From NCBI GenBank assembly GCA_964600225.1, contig CAZRIT010000005.1:1-64000 (forward strand): DNA of 64,000 nucleotides. Reading direction: 5' to 3'. Made by a program: the position numbers and the translations under genes. The stretch is from CAZRIT01 sp964600225. Its GTDB lineage: Bacteria; Bacillota; Clostridia; Christensenellales; CAG-138. The notes under the pieces are model-generated. The model searched no databases and was not told the DNA's origin. It worked only from the letters and a program-made list of their open reading frames with translations. Every line of letters begins with the position of its first letter. Within the stretch, counting starts at the first letter, position 1. This document shows positions 8,018-16,332 of this stretch, in pieces.

Positions 8018-8599
8018 ATGGATGTACAAATCAGAAAAATCGTTGTGAACAAGGAAGAGATCCGCTATGAGGGTTTCAAAGAGATCGATCCGCCGAAGCA
8101 CCGCGTGTCGGTTGCGGCCGTCATTAAAAACCCCTATGCCGGCAGGTATCAGGAGGATCTGTCCGTTCTCACCGATATCGGCGAGTATCTTGGCGGCTAC
8201 CTGAGCGAAATCGCGGTCAAAAACTTTGCCGAAGGCACCAAGATCAACTCCTACGGCAAGGGCGCCATTATCGGCCTCGACGGCGAACTGGAGCATGGCG
8301 CGGCCATCCTGCACCCGAAACTGGGCAAGCCCATGCGCGCAGCCATCGGCGGCGGCAAGGCCATCATCCCCTCGGCCAAGAAGGCCGGCGGCGCAGGCAC
8401 GGCGCTGGATGTACCCCTGCACTACAAGGACGCGGCGTTTGTGCGCACGCACTATGATGCAATGGAAGTCCGCATCCCCGATGCGCCGCATGCCGACGAA
8501 ATCGTCGTAGCGCTGGCGTTCACGGACGCGGGTCGCCCGCATCCGCGCATCGGCGGTTTGCAGGTTAGCGAGATCAAGGGCGAGGACGGCCTCAGATAA
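8018..8599 (+). CDS. PF06684 (DUF1185, 'amino acid synthesis') family protein
   Basis: The 193-residue soluble protein matches the PF06684 family, whose name is not backed by biochemistry. It has the characteristic N-terminal VVNKEEIRYEG, a central NPYAGRYQEDLS and the Gly-rich AAIGGGKAIIPS stretch. The ATG at 8018 is set by AAAGGAG nine bases upstream; a longer in-frame version would overlap the preceding gene. Its position between the first-step genes (hnr, ena, UPF0280) and hgd suggests a role in the early ring-reduction or ring-opening steps, for example acting on an unstable intermediate. No catalytic residues can be assigned from sequence alone. Confidence 0.75.
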   Translation: MDVQIRKIVVNKEEIRYEGFKEIDPPKHRVSVAAVIKNPYAGRYQEDLSVLTDIGEYLGGYLSEIAVKNFAEGTKINSYGKGAIIGLDGELEHGAAILHPKLGKPMRAAIGGGKAIIPSAKKAGGAGTALDVPLHYKDAAFVRTHYDAMEVRIPDAPHADEIVVALAFTDAGRPHPRIGGLQVSEIKGEDGLR

Positions 8600-8619
8600 G
8601 AAGCATAAGCGTATGCCGC

Positions 8620-8680
8620 CCTCCGCGCAGCTTGGCGCGGAGGACGGCGTGCCGCTGCCGAAAACGTTTCGGTTTTCGGC
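8620..8680 (+). other. Two intercistronic hairpins
   Basis: CCTCCGCGC (8620-8628) pairs with GCGCGGAGG (8635-8643), and GCCGAAAAC (8657-8665) pairs with GTTTTCGGC (8672-8680). Neither is followed by a U run, so mRNA stabilisation or processing is more likely than termination. The 124-base gap otherwise holds only the hgd ribosome binding site. Confidence 0.6.
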
Positions 8681-8723
8681 GTTCCGATACAATCAAACTG
8701 TCGAAACAGGAAAGGAATCTCTT

Positions 8724-9620
8724 ATGAAAATCGGTTTTGTAGGCGTCGGCGCGATGGGCGGCCCCATGGCAATCAACCTGATTGGCGCAGGTTTTGACGT
8801 ATCCATATTCGATGTGGCCGAGGCGCGCGCAAAGGAAATCGGCGCAAAGGGCGCAAAGGTTTGCCAAACGTCGGCGGAGCTTGCCGCACAGTCGGACATC
8901 GTGATCAGCTCGCTTCCCAACGCCGCCATCGTGCAGAGCGTCTATGCGGGCGAAAACGGCGTGTTTGCCAACTGCAAGCCCGACTCGGTGGTCATCGACA
9001 TGTCCAGCGTGGCGCCGCAAACGACGATTGAAATGGCCGCTGTGGCCAGGGAAAAAGGGATTCACTACATGGATGCGCCCGTCAGCGGCGGTGTTTCCGG
9101 CGCGGAGAAGGGCACATTGACCATCATGGTGGGTGCGGATGACGAGACGTTTGAAAAAACGCTTCCCGTGCTGAATGTGCTTGGTAAAAATATCTATCAT
9201 CTGGGCGGCCCCGGTGCGGGCGACGCAATGAAGCTTGTCAACAACCTCCTGCTCGGCTGCAACATGGCGGCGGTGGCGGAGGCGCTGGTGCTGGGCGCAA
9301 AGTGCGGACTGACGCCCAAGACCATGCTGGAGGTGATCAAGGTCAGCTCCGGCAACAGCTATGCGTTCTCGGCCAAGATGGAATCGTTCATCATGGAGGA
9401 CGCCTATAACAAGGGCTTTGCGGTGGATTTGCAGTACAAGGATCTGAACCTTGCCAGGGATGCGGCCAAGGCGCACAACGCGCCGCTGCCGATGAGCGAG
9501 GCGGCCGTCAAGGTGTTTGAGGGCGCGCGCGAGCAGGGCCTCAACCGCGAGGATATCAGCAGCATCATCAAGGTGTACGAGCAGCAGACGGGGGCAAAGG
9601 TCTCCGGCCGCAAGGACTAA
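8724..9620 (+). CDS. hgd: 2-(Hydroxymethyl)glutarate dehydrogenase
   Basis: The NADH-dependent enzyme reduces 2-formylglutarate to 2-(hydroxymethyl)glutarate. The 298-residue product is a 3-hydroxyisobutyrate dehydrogenase family member: N-terminal Rossmann motif GFVGVGAMGGPMA, the substrate loop DAPVSGGVSGAEKGTL, and the catalytic lysine in GAGDAMKLVNNLLLG. Length matches the E. barkeri enzyme (about 300). The ATG at 8724 follows GGAAAGGAA; an upstream in-frame start would run into the hairpin region. A GTG-started ndhF follows 33 bases downstream. Confidence 0.9.
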   Translation: MKIGFVGVGAMGGPMAINLIGAGFDVSIFDVAEARAKEIGAKGAKVCQTSAELAAQSDIVISSLPNAAIVQSVYAGENGVFANCKPDSVVIDMSSVAPQTTIEMAAVAREKGIHYMDAPVSGGVSGAEKGTLTIMVGADDETFEKTLPVLNVLGKNIYHLGGPGAGDAMKLVNNLLLGCNMAAVAEALVLGAKCGLTPKTMLEVIKVSSGNSYAFSAKMESFIMEDAYNKGFAVDLQYKDLNLARDAAKAHNAPLPMSEAAVKVFEGAREQGLNREDISSIIKVYEQQTGAKVSGRKD

Positions 9621-9653
9621 TATCGAATACATGAAAAGGAGGGTATACGGAAC

Positions 9654-10520
9654 GTGAAAGCATTCAATTTTTACTCGCCTTCCACATTGAGAGAAGCCTA
9701 CGAGCTGATGGATCGTTACAGCGACTATGCCATCGTCGCAGGCGGTACCGACATCGTAATCGAACTCAATGATCGGACCAAGGCGCCCGGTCACGTCATC
9801 AATATCAACAAAATCCCCGAGCTCAAGGGCATTCTGGCCAAGGATGGCCGTGTGCACATCGGCTCCATGACCACCTTTGACGAGGCGGAACACAACGAGT
9901 ATGTCAAAAAGCATGTCAAGGCCCTGTACTCCACGGCGTACTATATGGGTTCGCCCCAGGTGCGCAAGCTGGCCACGCTCGGCGGCAACCTCTGCAACGC
10001 GTCCGTCGCGGGCGATGCGCTGACCACCTTCCTCACGCTCGACGCGGACGTGGTGCTCGGCAGCAGCAAGGGCACGCGCACCGTCAAGCTGTTGGATTTC
10101 TACAAGGACCCCAAAAAGACCGCGCTCGAAAAGGGCGAGATCATGCTGGAGATCGTATTTGACGAGCTGAAGGAAAACCAAGCCTGCGCCTACGCCAAGC
10201 TGGGCAAGCGCAAGGCCCTGGCCATCGTGGTGCTGGGCATCGGCGCGTTCCTCGCGGCCGACAAAAACGGCGTGTGCACGGATGCGCGCGTGGTCGTCGG
10301 CGCGGTCGCCCGCTATCCGCGGCGGCTGGACGAAATCGAGCAGGCGCTCGTCGGCAAAAAACTGACCAAGGAACTGATTGCGGAGCAACTGCCCAAGATG
10401 ACGGAAATCATCAAGCAGATGATCCCGACCAGAATCTCTGTCGGCTACAAGAGCGAAAGCGTACGCGGCATCACCAGGCGCGCCCTCGAGGACGCGGCCG
10501 CGGACCTTGGCGTCAAGTAA
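9654..10520 (+). CDS. ndhF: Nicotinate dehydrogenase, FAD subunit
   Basis: This is the electron-transfer flavoprotein subunit of the molybdenum hydroxylase that converts nicotinate to 6-hydroxynicotinate. The 288-residue chain has the CO/xanthine dehydrogenase medium-subunit FAD-binding signature: VAGGTDIVIELN near the N-terminus and LATLGGNLCNASVAGD in the middle, followed by the CODH_FAD_C-type domain. The start is GTG with AGGAGG upstream. ndhS and ndhLM follow with gaps of 15 and 2 bases, giving the F-S-L/M order. Confidence 0.9.
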   Translation: MKAFNFYSPSTLREAYELMDRYSDYAIVAGGTDIVIELNDRTKAPGHVININKIPELKGILAKDGRVHIGSMTTFDEAEHNEYVKKHVKALYSTAYYMGSPQVRKLATLGGNLCNASVAGDALTTFLTLDADVVLGSSKGTRTVKLLDFYKDPKKTALEKGEIMLEIVFDELKENQACAYAKLGKRKALAIVVLGIGAFLAADKNGVCTDARVVVGAVARYPRRLDEIEQALVGKKLTKELIAEQLPKMTEIIKQMIPTRISVGYKSESVRGITRRALEDAAADLGVK

Positions 10521-10535
10521 GAAGGAGGCGTAAAG

Positions 10536-11015
10536 ATGGAAAAGATCACTGTTGCATTTCGACTCAACGGTAAGGACGTCTCCGTAACGACCGATCCCAA
10601 CAAGCGTCTTGTGGACTTTTTAAGGGAAGATTGCGGTTGCCTGAGCGTCAAGGAAGGCTGCGGCGAGGGCGAGTGCGGCGCATGCACGATCATTTGGAAC
10701 GGCGAGGCCGTCACCTCCTGCCTGATGTTGGCGGGGCAGATTGCGGGCGATGAAATCATCACCACCGAGGGTCTGCTCAAGGACGACGGCGCGATCAACA
10801 CCCTGCAGCAGGCGTTTGTGGACTCGGGCGCAATCCAGTGCGGCTTCTGCACGCCCGGCATGCTCATGAGCGCAACTGCGCTGTTGATGAAGAACCCCAA
10901 GCCCACGCGCGATGAGATTCGGCGCGCCATTTCCGGCAACCTCTGCCGCTGCACGGGCTATGCCAAAATTGTGGACGCGGTTGAAATCGCCGCCAACGCG
11001 GAAAGGAACGGTTGA
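10536..11015 (+). CDS. ndhS: Nicotinate dehydrogenase, [2Fe-2S] subunit
   Basis: The 159-residue protein is the small subunit carrying two [2Fe-2S] clusters that pass electrons from the molybdenum site to FAD. The plant-ferredoxin-like N-terminal domain has GCGEGECGACTI and a following Cys in VTSCL; the C-terminal helical domain has CGFCTPGM and LCRCTGY. Length and motif order match the family. GAAGGAGG precedes the ATG. It ends two bases before the large-subunit ATG. Confidence 0.92.
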   Translation: MEKITVAFRLNGKDVSVTTDPNKRLVDFLREDCGCLSVKEGCGEGECGACTIIWNGEAVTSCLMLAGQIAGDEIITTEGLLKDDGAINTLQQAFVDSGAIQCGFCTPGMLMSATALLMKNPKPTRDEIRRAISGNLCRCTGYAKIVDAVEIAANAERNG

Positions 11016-11017
11016 GT

Positions 11018-13291
11018 ATGGAAAAGAAACTGCGTATTGTCGGCCAAAGCGTCGAAAAGAAGGATTCCTACCTCAAGGCAGCGGGCAAAGCACTGTTTGC
11101 AGCCGATTTGAACCTGCCCAACCAGCTCTACGGCGGCGTGTTCCGCTCCAAGGTGCTCCATGCCGTCATCAAGAAGTTTGACGCAAGCGAAGCGCTCAAA
11201 ATCCCCGGCGTGGTCAGCGTTTTGACCAGCAAGGACATCCCCGGCGGCAACCGCGTGGGCATCATCTTCAAGGATGAACCCGTGCTGGTGGACGATAAGG
11301 TGCGCCGCTACGGAGACGCCATCGCCGTGGTTGCGGCGGAAACGCCCGAGCTGGTGAACGAAGCGCTCGAAGCCATCAAGGTGGAATATGAGGAATTGGA
11401 GGCGGTGCTCACCATTGAGCGCGCGGCCCAAGAGGATAGCCCCAAGGTGCACGGCACCACCAACCTGCACGGCGCAAAGCACCTGGAAGCGGGCGATGTG
11501 GACGAGGCGTTCAAGCACTGCGACGTAATCGTCGAAAACGATTACGAAACGCCCATGCTCGCGCACATGTTCATCGAGCCCGATGCGGGCCTGGCCGAGT
11601 ATAGGGATGGCGTGATGACGCTGTATTCCTCCACCCAGAACCCGCACTACGACCGCGACGAAGTGGCCAAGATGCTCGGCATCCCTGCCAGCAGGGTCGT
11701 CAACATCCAGCAGACCACGGGCGGCGGCTTCGGCGGCAAGCTCGACCTGTCGGTGCAGTGCCACTGCGCATTGCTGGCCTATCACACGGGACGCCCCGTC
11801 AAGATGGTCCGCACCCGCCACGAGTCGAACATGGTCTCCGCCAAGCGCCATCCGTTCAAGCAGCACTACAAAACGGGCGCCATGAAGGACGGCACCCTGG
11901 TTGCCACCGATATCACCATGACGTCCGATACGGGTGCGTACGCATCCTACGGCCCCGCGGTCATTACGCGTGCGGTCGTGCACGCCATGGGCCCGTACGA
12001 GGTGCCCAATGTGCGCGTGGACGCCAAGTTCTACTACACCAACAATCCCATGGCGGGCGCGTTCCGCGGCTTCGGCGTGCCGCAGGTTGCGGTTGCGCAC
12101 GAGGGCCAGATGAACGCGCTGGCACGCGCGCTCAACATGGATCCCATTGAGCTCAGGTATAAGAACGCCCACCGCGTCGGCACCGTCATTGCCACGGGCC
12201 AAAAGCTCGATGCAAGCGTCGGTTTCAGGGATACCCTCATGGCTGCCAAGAAGAAGGCCGACGAGGTCATGCCCCTTGGCAAGCCCTCCGCGCCCAACAA
12301 AAAGCGCGGCCGCGGCGTGGGCTGCATGTGGTACGGCGTAGGCAACACGGGCCTGCCCAACCCCGCAGCGGCGTTTATCGAGGTGCTCTCCGATGCGTCG
12401 GTCAACCTGATGGTCGGCTGCGCGGACATCGGCCAGGGCTCCACCACCGTCATGGCGCAGATTGCGGCGGAAACGCTCGGCATCGATTACGAGCGCGTGC
12501 ATGTGCACCCCGCGGATACGGGCACCACGCCCGAGGGCGGCGCCACCAGCGCAAGCCGTCAAACGTTCATCAGCGGCATGGCCACCAAAAAGGCCGCCGA
12601 GATGGCGCGCGACGTGCTGGCGGAATCGGCCGCGGCAAAACTGGAGGTTGACAAAAGCGATTTGGTGTTCCAGAATAATGAGGTATTCTGTCAATCCGAT
12701 GCATCGAAGCGTATAACCTATCCTGCGCTGCTGGGCGAGCTCAAAAAGGCCGGCAAACTGGCTATCGGCTGCGGCTCCTACAATCCGAAAACGACCTACC
12801 TGCATCCTCAAACCATGGCGGGCATTCCCTACGAATGCTACGCGTACGCGACGACCATCATGGATGTCGAAGTCGACACCGAGACGGGCCTTGTGGACGT
12901 GCTGGGCGTGGTATCGGCGCACGACGTCGGCACCGCGGTCAACCCCAAGATGGTGGAAGGGCAGATCGAAGGCGGCATGGCAATGGGCATCGGCTTTGGC
13001 ATCTTTGAAAAGGTGCTGGTCGACAAGGGCCGCATCACCAACACGGTGTTTAGCAAATACCTGCTGCCTACGGCCATGGACGTGCCCGAAATCCATCCCG
13101 TCATCGTCGAATCCTGCTACGCGGGCGACGTTGGCCCGTACGGCGCAAAGGGCGTTGGCGAGCCCGCGCTCATCCCCGCCATCCCCGCATCGGCCTCGGC
13201 GGTCGAAAATGCGCTCGGCGTGCACTTTGAAGCGCTGCCGATTACGCCGACCGACGTGATGCGCGAATTGAAAAAGCAGCGCGAAAACTGA
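11018..13291 (+). CDS. ndhLM: Nicotinate dehydrogenase, molybdopterin subunit (NdhL and NdhM in one chain)
   Basis: The 757-residue protein is the molybdenum-cofactor subunit of nicotinate dehydrogenase. It begins with the aldehyde-oxidase/xanthine-dehydrogenase a/b hammerhead domain and continues with TTGGGFGGK, GAFRGFGVPQ (cofactor binding), GQGSTTVMAQ and finally GAKGVGEPALIP, which carries the catalytic Glu of the family. In E. barkeri this subunit is split into two proteins, ndhL and ndhM; here it is a single uninterrupted chain as in other molybdenum hydroxylases. The ATG at 11018 has GGAAAGGAA upstream. The E. barkeri enzyme needs labile selenium; no selenium or Mo-cofactor maturation genes are in this window. 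Confidence 0.88.
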   Translation: MEKKLRIVGQSVEKKDSYLKAAGKALFAADLNLPNQLYGGVFRSKVLHAVIKKFDASEALKIPGVVSVLTSKDIPGGNRVGIIFKDEPVLVDDKVRRYGDAIAVVAAETPELVNEALEAIKVEYEELEAVLTIERAAQEDSPKVHGTTNLHGAKHLEAGDVDEAFKHCDVIVENDYETPMLAHMFIEPDAGLAEYRDGVMTLYSSTQNPHYDRDEVAKMLGIPASRVVNIQQTTGGGFGGKLDLSVQCHCALLAYHTGRPVKMVRTRHESNMVSAKRHPFKQHYKTGAMKDGTLVATDITMTSDTGAYASYGPAVITRAVVHAMGPYEVPNVRVDAKFYYTNNPMAGAFRGFGVPQVAVAHEGQMNALARALNMDPIELRYKNAHRVGTVIATGQKLDASVGFRDTLMAAKKKADEVMPLGKPSAPNKKRGRGVGCMWYGVGNTGLPNPAAAFIEVLSDASVNLMVGCADIGQGSTTVMAQIAAETLGIDYERVHVHPADTGTTPEGGATSASRQTFISGMATKKAAEMARDVLAESAAAKLEVDKSDLVFQNNEVFCQSDASKRITYPALLGELKKAGKLAIGCGSYNPKTTYLHPQTMAGIPYECYAYATTIMDVEVDTETGLVDVLGVVSAHDVGTAVNPKMVEGQIEGGMAMGIGFGIFEKVLVDKGRITNTVFSKYLLPTAMDVPEIHPVIVESCYAGDVGPYGAKGVGEPALIPAIPASASAVENALGVHFEALPITPTDVMRELKKQREN

Positions 13292-13340
13292 ACCGACTCA
13301 CTCCCATCGGCACACACCCCCGCGTCGGGAACAACATCGA

Positions 13341-13368
13341 ATTTAGGGCGAGCGGAATCGCTCTAAAT
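13341..13368 (+). other. Intercistronic hairpin
   Basis: ATTTAGGGCGA (13341-13351) pairs with TCGCTCTAAAT (13358-13368) with one G-U pair. It sits between ndhLM and the transporter gene, without a clear U tail, and may adjust transcript levels within the operon. Confidence 0.55.
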
Positions 13369-13390
13369 ATAAAAAACAGGAGGTAATTCA

Positions 13391-14509
13391 ATGGAAACCA
13401 AAGAAAAGGGCTTCAAAGCTTGGTTGAAGCGCAAGGACATCGAGTTTTCGGTTAACCGTTACTTGATCGGTGCTCTTGGCGCTATGGCACAGGGTCTGTT
13501 TGCATCGCTGTTGATCGGTACCATCATCAACACCATCGGCAACCTGACCGGCTGGTTCCCGGTAGTTCAGGGCGAAGTCACCAAGTCGATGTTCAACGTC
13601 ATCGGCGGTTACGGCACGGCCGCCACGGGCGCTGCCATGGCAGTCGCCATCGGCTACGCGCTCAATGCTCCCGCGCTCGTACTGTTCACCCTGTGCGGCG
13701 TAGGCGCTGCGGCCAACGCGCTCGGCGGCGCAGGCGGCCCTCTGGCCGTTCTGGTTATTGCAGCCATCGCGGCGGAATTCGGCAAAGCTGTCTCCAAGGA
13801 AACCAAGGTTGACATCGTTGTCACCCCGTTTGTTACCCTCGTCGTCGGCGTTTTGCTGGCATGGTGGATTGCTCCCGCCATCGGCAAAGTGGCCAGTGCG
13901 GTCGGTACCGCCATCTACTGGGCAACCAACCTCCAGCCGTTCTGGATGGGTATCCTGGTCTCCGTCATCGTTGGTATCGCCCTGACCCTTCCCATCAGCT
14001 CCGCGGCCATCTGCGCAGCGCTGGGTCTGGTCGGCCTGGCGGGCGGCGCGGCTCTGGCGGGCTGCTGCTGCCACATGGTTGGCTTTGCGGTCATGTCCTT
14101 CCGCGATAACAAGTGGGGCGGCCTGGTTGCACAGGGCATCGGCACCTCGATGCTGCAGGTTCCCAACCTCATGAAGAACCCCATCTGCTGGCTGCCGCCG
14201 GTCATCGCATCGGCGATCGTCGGCCCGATCGCAACGACCCTGTTCGACTTCCGCATGAACGGCGCGCCGATCTCCTCCGGCATGGGCACCAGCGGCCTCG
14301 TTGGCCAGATCGGTGTTGCAACCGGTTGGGTTAACCCCAGCGAAGCTGCCCTGAAGCTCGGCGAAGCCGCCATCTCGCCCACGCTGTGGAACTGGATCGT
14401 GCTCATTCTCGTCAGCTTCGTGCTCCCGGCACTGCTGACGTGGCTCATCGCCATCCCGTTCTACAAGAAGGGCTTGATCAAGGAAGGCGACCTGAAGATC
14501 GATTGCTAA
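13391..14509 (+). CDS. EIIC-like membrane transporter (PTS_EIIC_2 family), probable nicotinate uptake
   Basis: The 372-residue protein has about nine to ten hydrophobic segments, with Gly/Ala-rich helices and conserved stretches such as LFTLCGVGAAANALGGAGGP, ALTLPISSAAICAALGL and NGAPISSGMGTSGLVGQIG. These resemble the PF13303 membrane component family annotated as PTS subunit IIC. No IIA or IIB phosphorylation domains are attached or nearby, so phosphotransfer seems unlikely. Its place within the nicotinate operon makes nicotinate (or a pathway acid) the likely cargo; this is inference from context. GGAGGTAATTC precedes the ATG. Confidence 0.7.
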   Translation: METKEKGFKAWLKRKDIEFSVNRYLIGALGAMAQGLFASLLIGTIINTIGNLTGWFPVVQGEVTKSMFNVIGGYGTAATGAAMAVAIGYALNAPALVLFTLCGVGAAANALGGAGGPLAVLVIAAIAAEFGKAVSKETKVDIVVTPFVTLVVGVLLAWWIAPAIGKVASAVGTAIYWATNLQPFWMGILVSVIVGIALTLPISSAAICAALGLVGLAGGAALAGCCCHMVGFAVMSFRDNKWGGLVAQGIGTSMLQVPNLMKNPICWLPPVIASAIVGPIATTLFDFRMNGAPISSGMGTSGLVGQIGVATGWVNPSEAALKLGEAAISPTLWNWIVLILVSFVLPALLTWLIAIPFYKKGLIKEGDLKIDC

Positions 14510-14550
14510 ACCTTGCTTATCGGCAATGGATCGGATGAAATGAAACCCAA

Positions 14551-14580
14551 TATCGGCGGCGGAGCAGTCCGCCGCCGATA
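14551..14580 (+). other. Strong intercistronic hairpin before dmdA
   Basis: TATCGGCGGCGGA (14551-14563) and TCCGCCGCCGATA (14568-14580) form a perfect 13-base stem with a 4-base loop. There is no U run, so it is more likely an mRNA stabiliser or partial attenuator dividing the operon into upstream (ring) and downstream (C6 acid) segments. Confidence 0.65.
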
Positions 14581-14620
14581 CCTTGTCAAAAGCCGCGCAG
14601 GCGGCACGAAAGGGAGAACC

Positions 14621-15805
14621 ATGAATCGAATCGAAGCATACTTGGCGAAAGCCGCGGGCGTGGAAAGCGTACGCCCCGGGCAGGATATCTCCTGCAAAGT
14701 ATCGCTTGTCGCGGCGCACGACGTAACGGCGCCGATTGCCATCAAGCAGTTCCGCACCATCGGCGTGGACAAGGTGTTTGACAGCGCCCGCGTGGCGTTG
14801 ATCGTAGACCACATCTACCCCGCCGCATCCGAAAAGGCGCGCAACAGCGTTTGGCAGATGAAGGACTTTGCCCGCGAATTCGGGGTGACCCTGTTTGAAA
14901 AGGGCGAAGGCGTGATTCATCAATTGATATATGAAAAGTTTTGTCCCAACAAGGGCGATATCGTGGTGGTGGCGGATTCCCACACCTGCACCTGCGGCGG
15001 CTACGGCGCGGTTGGCATTGGCGTGGGCTCCACCGAGATGGCTGCGGCCATGGCCACGGGCCGATTGGATGTGGACGTGCCCGAGGTGGTGCAGGTGTAC
15101 CTGACGGGCAAGCTGCCGAGCAACGTTTTCGGCAAGGATTTGATACTGCACCTGGCGACGATGTTCGGCGCGGACTATCTGACCGACAGGGGTTTACTGA
15201 TTACGGGCCCGGGCATCGAACAGTTTTCGGTTGCAGAGCGCATGACCGTGTGCAACATGGGCATCGAGCTGGGCGCCATGATTACACTGTTCGGCGAAAC
15301 CGAGCGGGAAACGGACACCATGGAGACGCACGAGCTGGATCTTTCCAAGATGCAGCCCAAGATTGCCTGCCCGTTCCACCCGACCAACGTCAAGGACGTT
15401 GCCCGGCTTGCGGGCACCAAGGTGACGCAGGTGGTTGTGGGCAGCTGCACGAACGGCCGCCTCAACGATATGGAGCAGGTGGCAAAGCTTCTAAAGGGGC
15501 GCAAGGTGCACCCCGACGTCAACATGCTGGTCGTGCCCGCGTCCAAGGATGTGCTTGACGAGATGGAGCGGCTGGGCTACTGTAAAATCATCCGCGACGC
15601 CAACGCCACCGTCCTCAACCCCGGCTGCGGGCCGTGCTTTGGCGCGCACGAGGGGCTGACGAGCGAGCGCGACGTGGTGGTATCCACCACCAACCGCAAC
15701 TTCCCTGGCCGCATGGGCAGCGTGAAGGCCAACATCTATCTTGCTTCGCCCGCGACTGCGGTGGCGACGGCCGTCAACGGCGTTATCACCGTGCCGCAGG
15801 CATAG
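14621..15805 (+). CDS. dmdA: 2,3-Dimethylmalate dehydratase, large subunit
   Basis: This is the aconitase-family subunit that, with DmdB, interconverts dimethylmaleate and (2R,3S)-2,3-dimethylmalate. The 394-residue chain has the isopropylmalate-dehydratase layout: DHIYPA, then ADSHTCTCGGYGAVGIGVGSTE, and the [4Fe-4S] cysteines in VGSCTNGRL and NPGCGPCFG. The start at 14621 (after AAAGGGAG) gives the family length; the longer in-frame extension covers the hairpin and is not protein-like. dmdB follows nine bases downstream. Confidence 0.88.
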   Translation: MNRIEAYLAKAAGVESVRPGQDISCKVSLVAAHDVTAPIAIKQFRTIGVDKVFDSARVALIVDHIYPAASEKARNSVWQMKDFAREFGVTLFEKGEGVIHQLIYEKFCPNKGDIVVVADSHTCTCGGYGAVGIGVGSTEMAAAMATGRLDVDVPEVVQVYLTGKLPSNVFGKDLILHLATMFGADYLTDRGLLITGPGIEQFSVAERMTVCNMGIELGAMITLFGETERETDTMETHELDLSKMQPKIACPFHPTNVKDVARLAGTKVTQVVVGSCTNGRLNDMEQVAKLLKGRKVHPDVNMLVVPASKDVLDEMERLGYCKIIRDANATVLNPGCGPCFGAHEGLTSERDVVVSTTNRNFPGRMGSVKANIYLASPATAVATAVNGVITVPQA

Positions 15806-15814
15806 GAGGGGCGT

Positions 15815-16321
15815 ATGAACAAAATCAAAGGACGCGTTTTCGTACTCGGCGACAACGTGGATACCGATCAGATCCTGCCGGGCTATGCCATGGCGGAGCC
15901 GTTTGAGGAGCTTGGCAAATTTGCCATGGCGGGCGCGCCCGAAATGCGCTTTCAGCAGCGCGTGCAGGCGGGCGATATCCTGGTGGCGGGGCGCAATTTC
16001 GGCTGCGGCTCCTCGCGCGAGCAGGCGCCGATTTCGCTCAAGATGTCGGGCGTGGGGCTGATTGTGGCAACGTCGTTTGCCAGGATTTTCCGCCGCAACG
16101 CCATCAACATCGGCCTGCCCGTGTTCGTAGCGGATATTTCGGAAGGCCTGCACGATGGCGACGAGATCGAGGTCAACCTCGAAACGGGCGTCATCAAAAT
16201 CGGCAATCGGACGGTGCAGGCCGCGCCGTTGTCGGAAACATCGTTAAAAACGCTCGCGTGCGGGGGCTTAATCAACCGCGTGCGCAGCGAACTGGGTATC
16301 ACCAAACACAGCGAACAATAG
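15815..16321 (+). CDS. dmdB: 2,3-Dimethylmalate dehydratase, small subunit
   Basis: The 168-residue swivel-domain subunit resembles LeuD. It has GDNVDTDQILPG at the N-terminus and the substrate-specificity stretch VAGRNFGCGSSREQAP, followed by the ATSFARIFRRNAINIGLPV motif. It completes the heterodimer with DmdA. GGAGG lies ahead of the ATG, and the mutase gene follows after 11 bases. Confidence 0.9.
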   Translation: MNKIKGRVFVLGDNVDTDQILPGYAMAEPFEELGKFAMAGAPEMRFQQRVQAGDILVAGRNFGCGSSREQAPISLKMSGVGLIVATSFARIFRRNAINIGLPVFVADISEGLHDGDEIEVNLETGVIKIGNRTVQAAPLSETSLKTLACGGLINRVRSELGITKHSEQ

Positions 16322-16332
16322 GAGGCGGCACA

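Noticed and set aside
8592..10388. A 598-codon minus-strand open frame opposite hgd and ndhF
   Set aside because: No recognisable domain or ribosome binding site, and both plus-strand genes are certain.
10958..13225. A 755-codon open frame on the minus strand opposite ndhLM
   Set aside because: Composition bias of the complementary strand only; the plus-strand gene has all family motifs.
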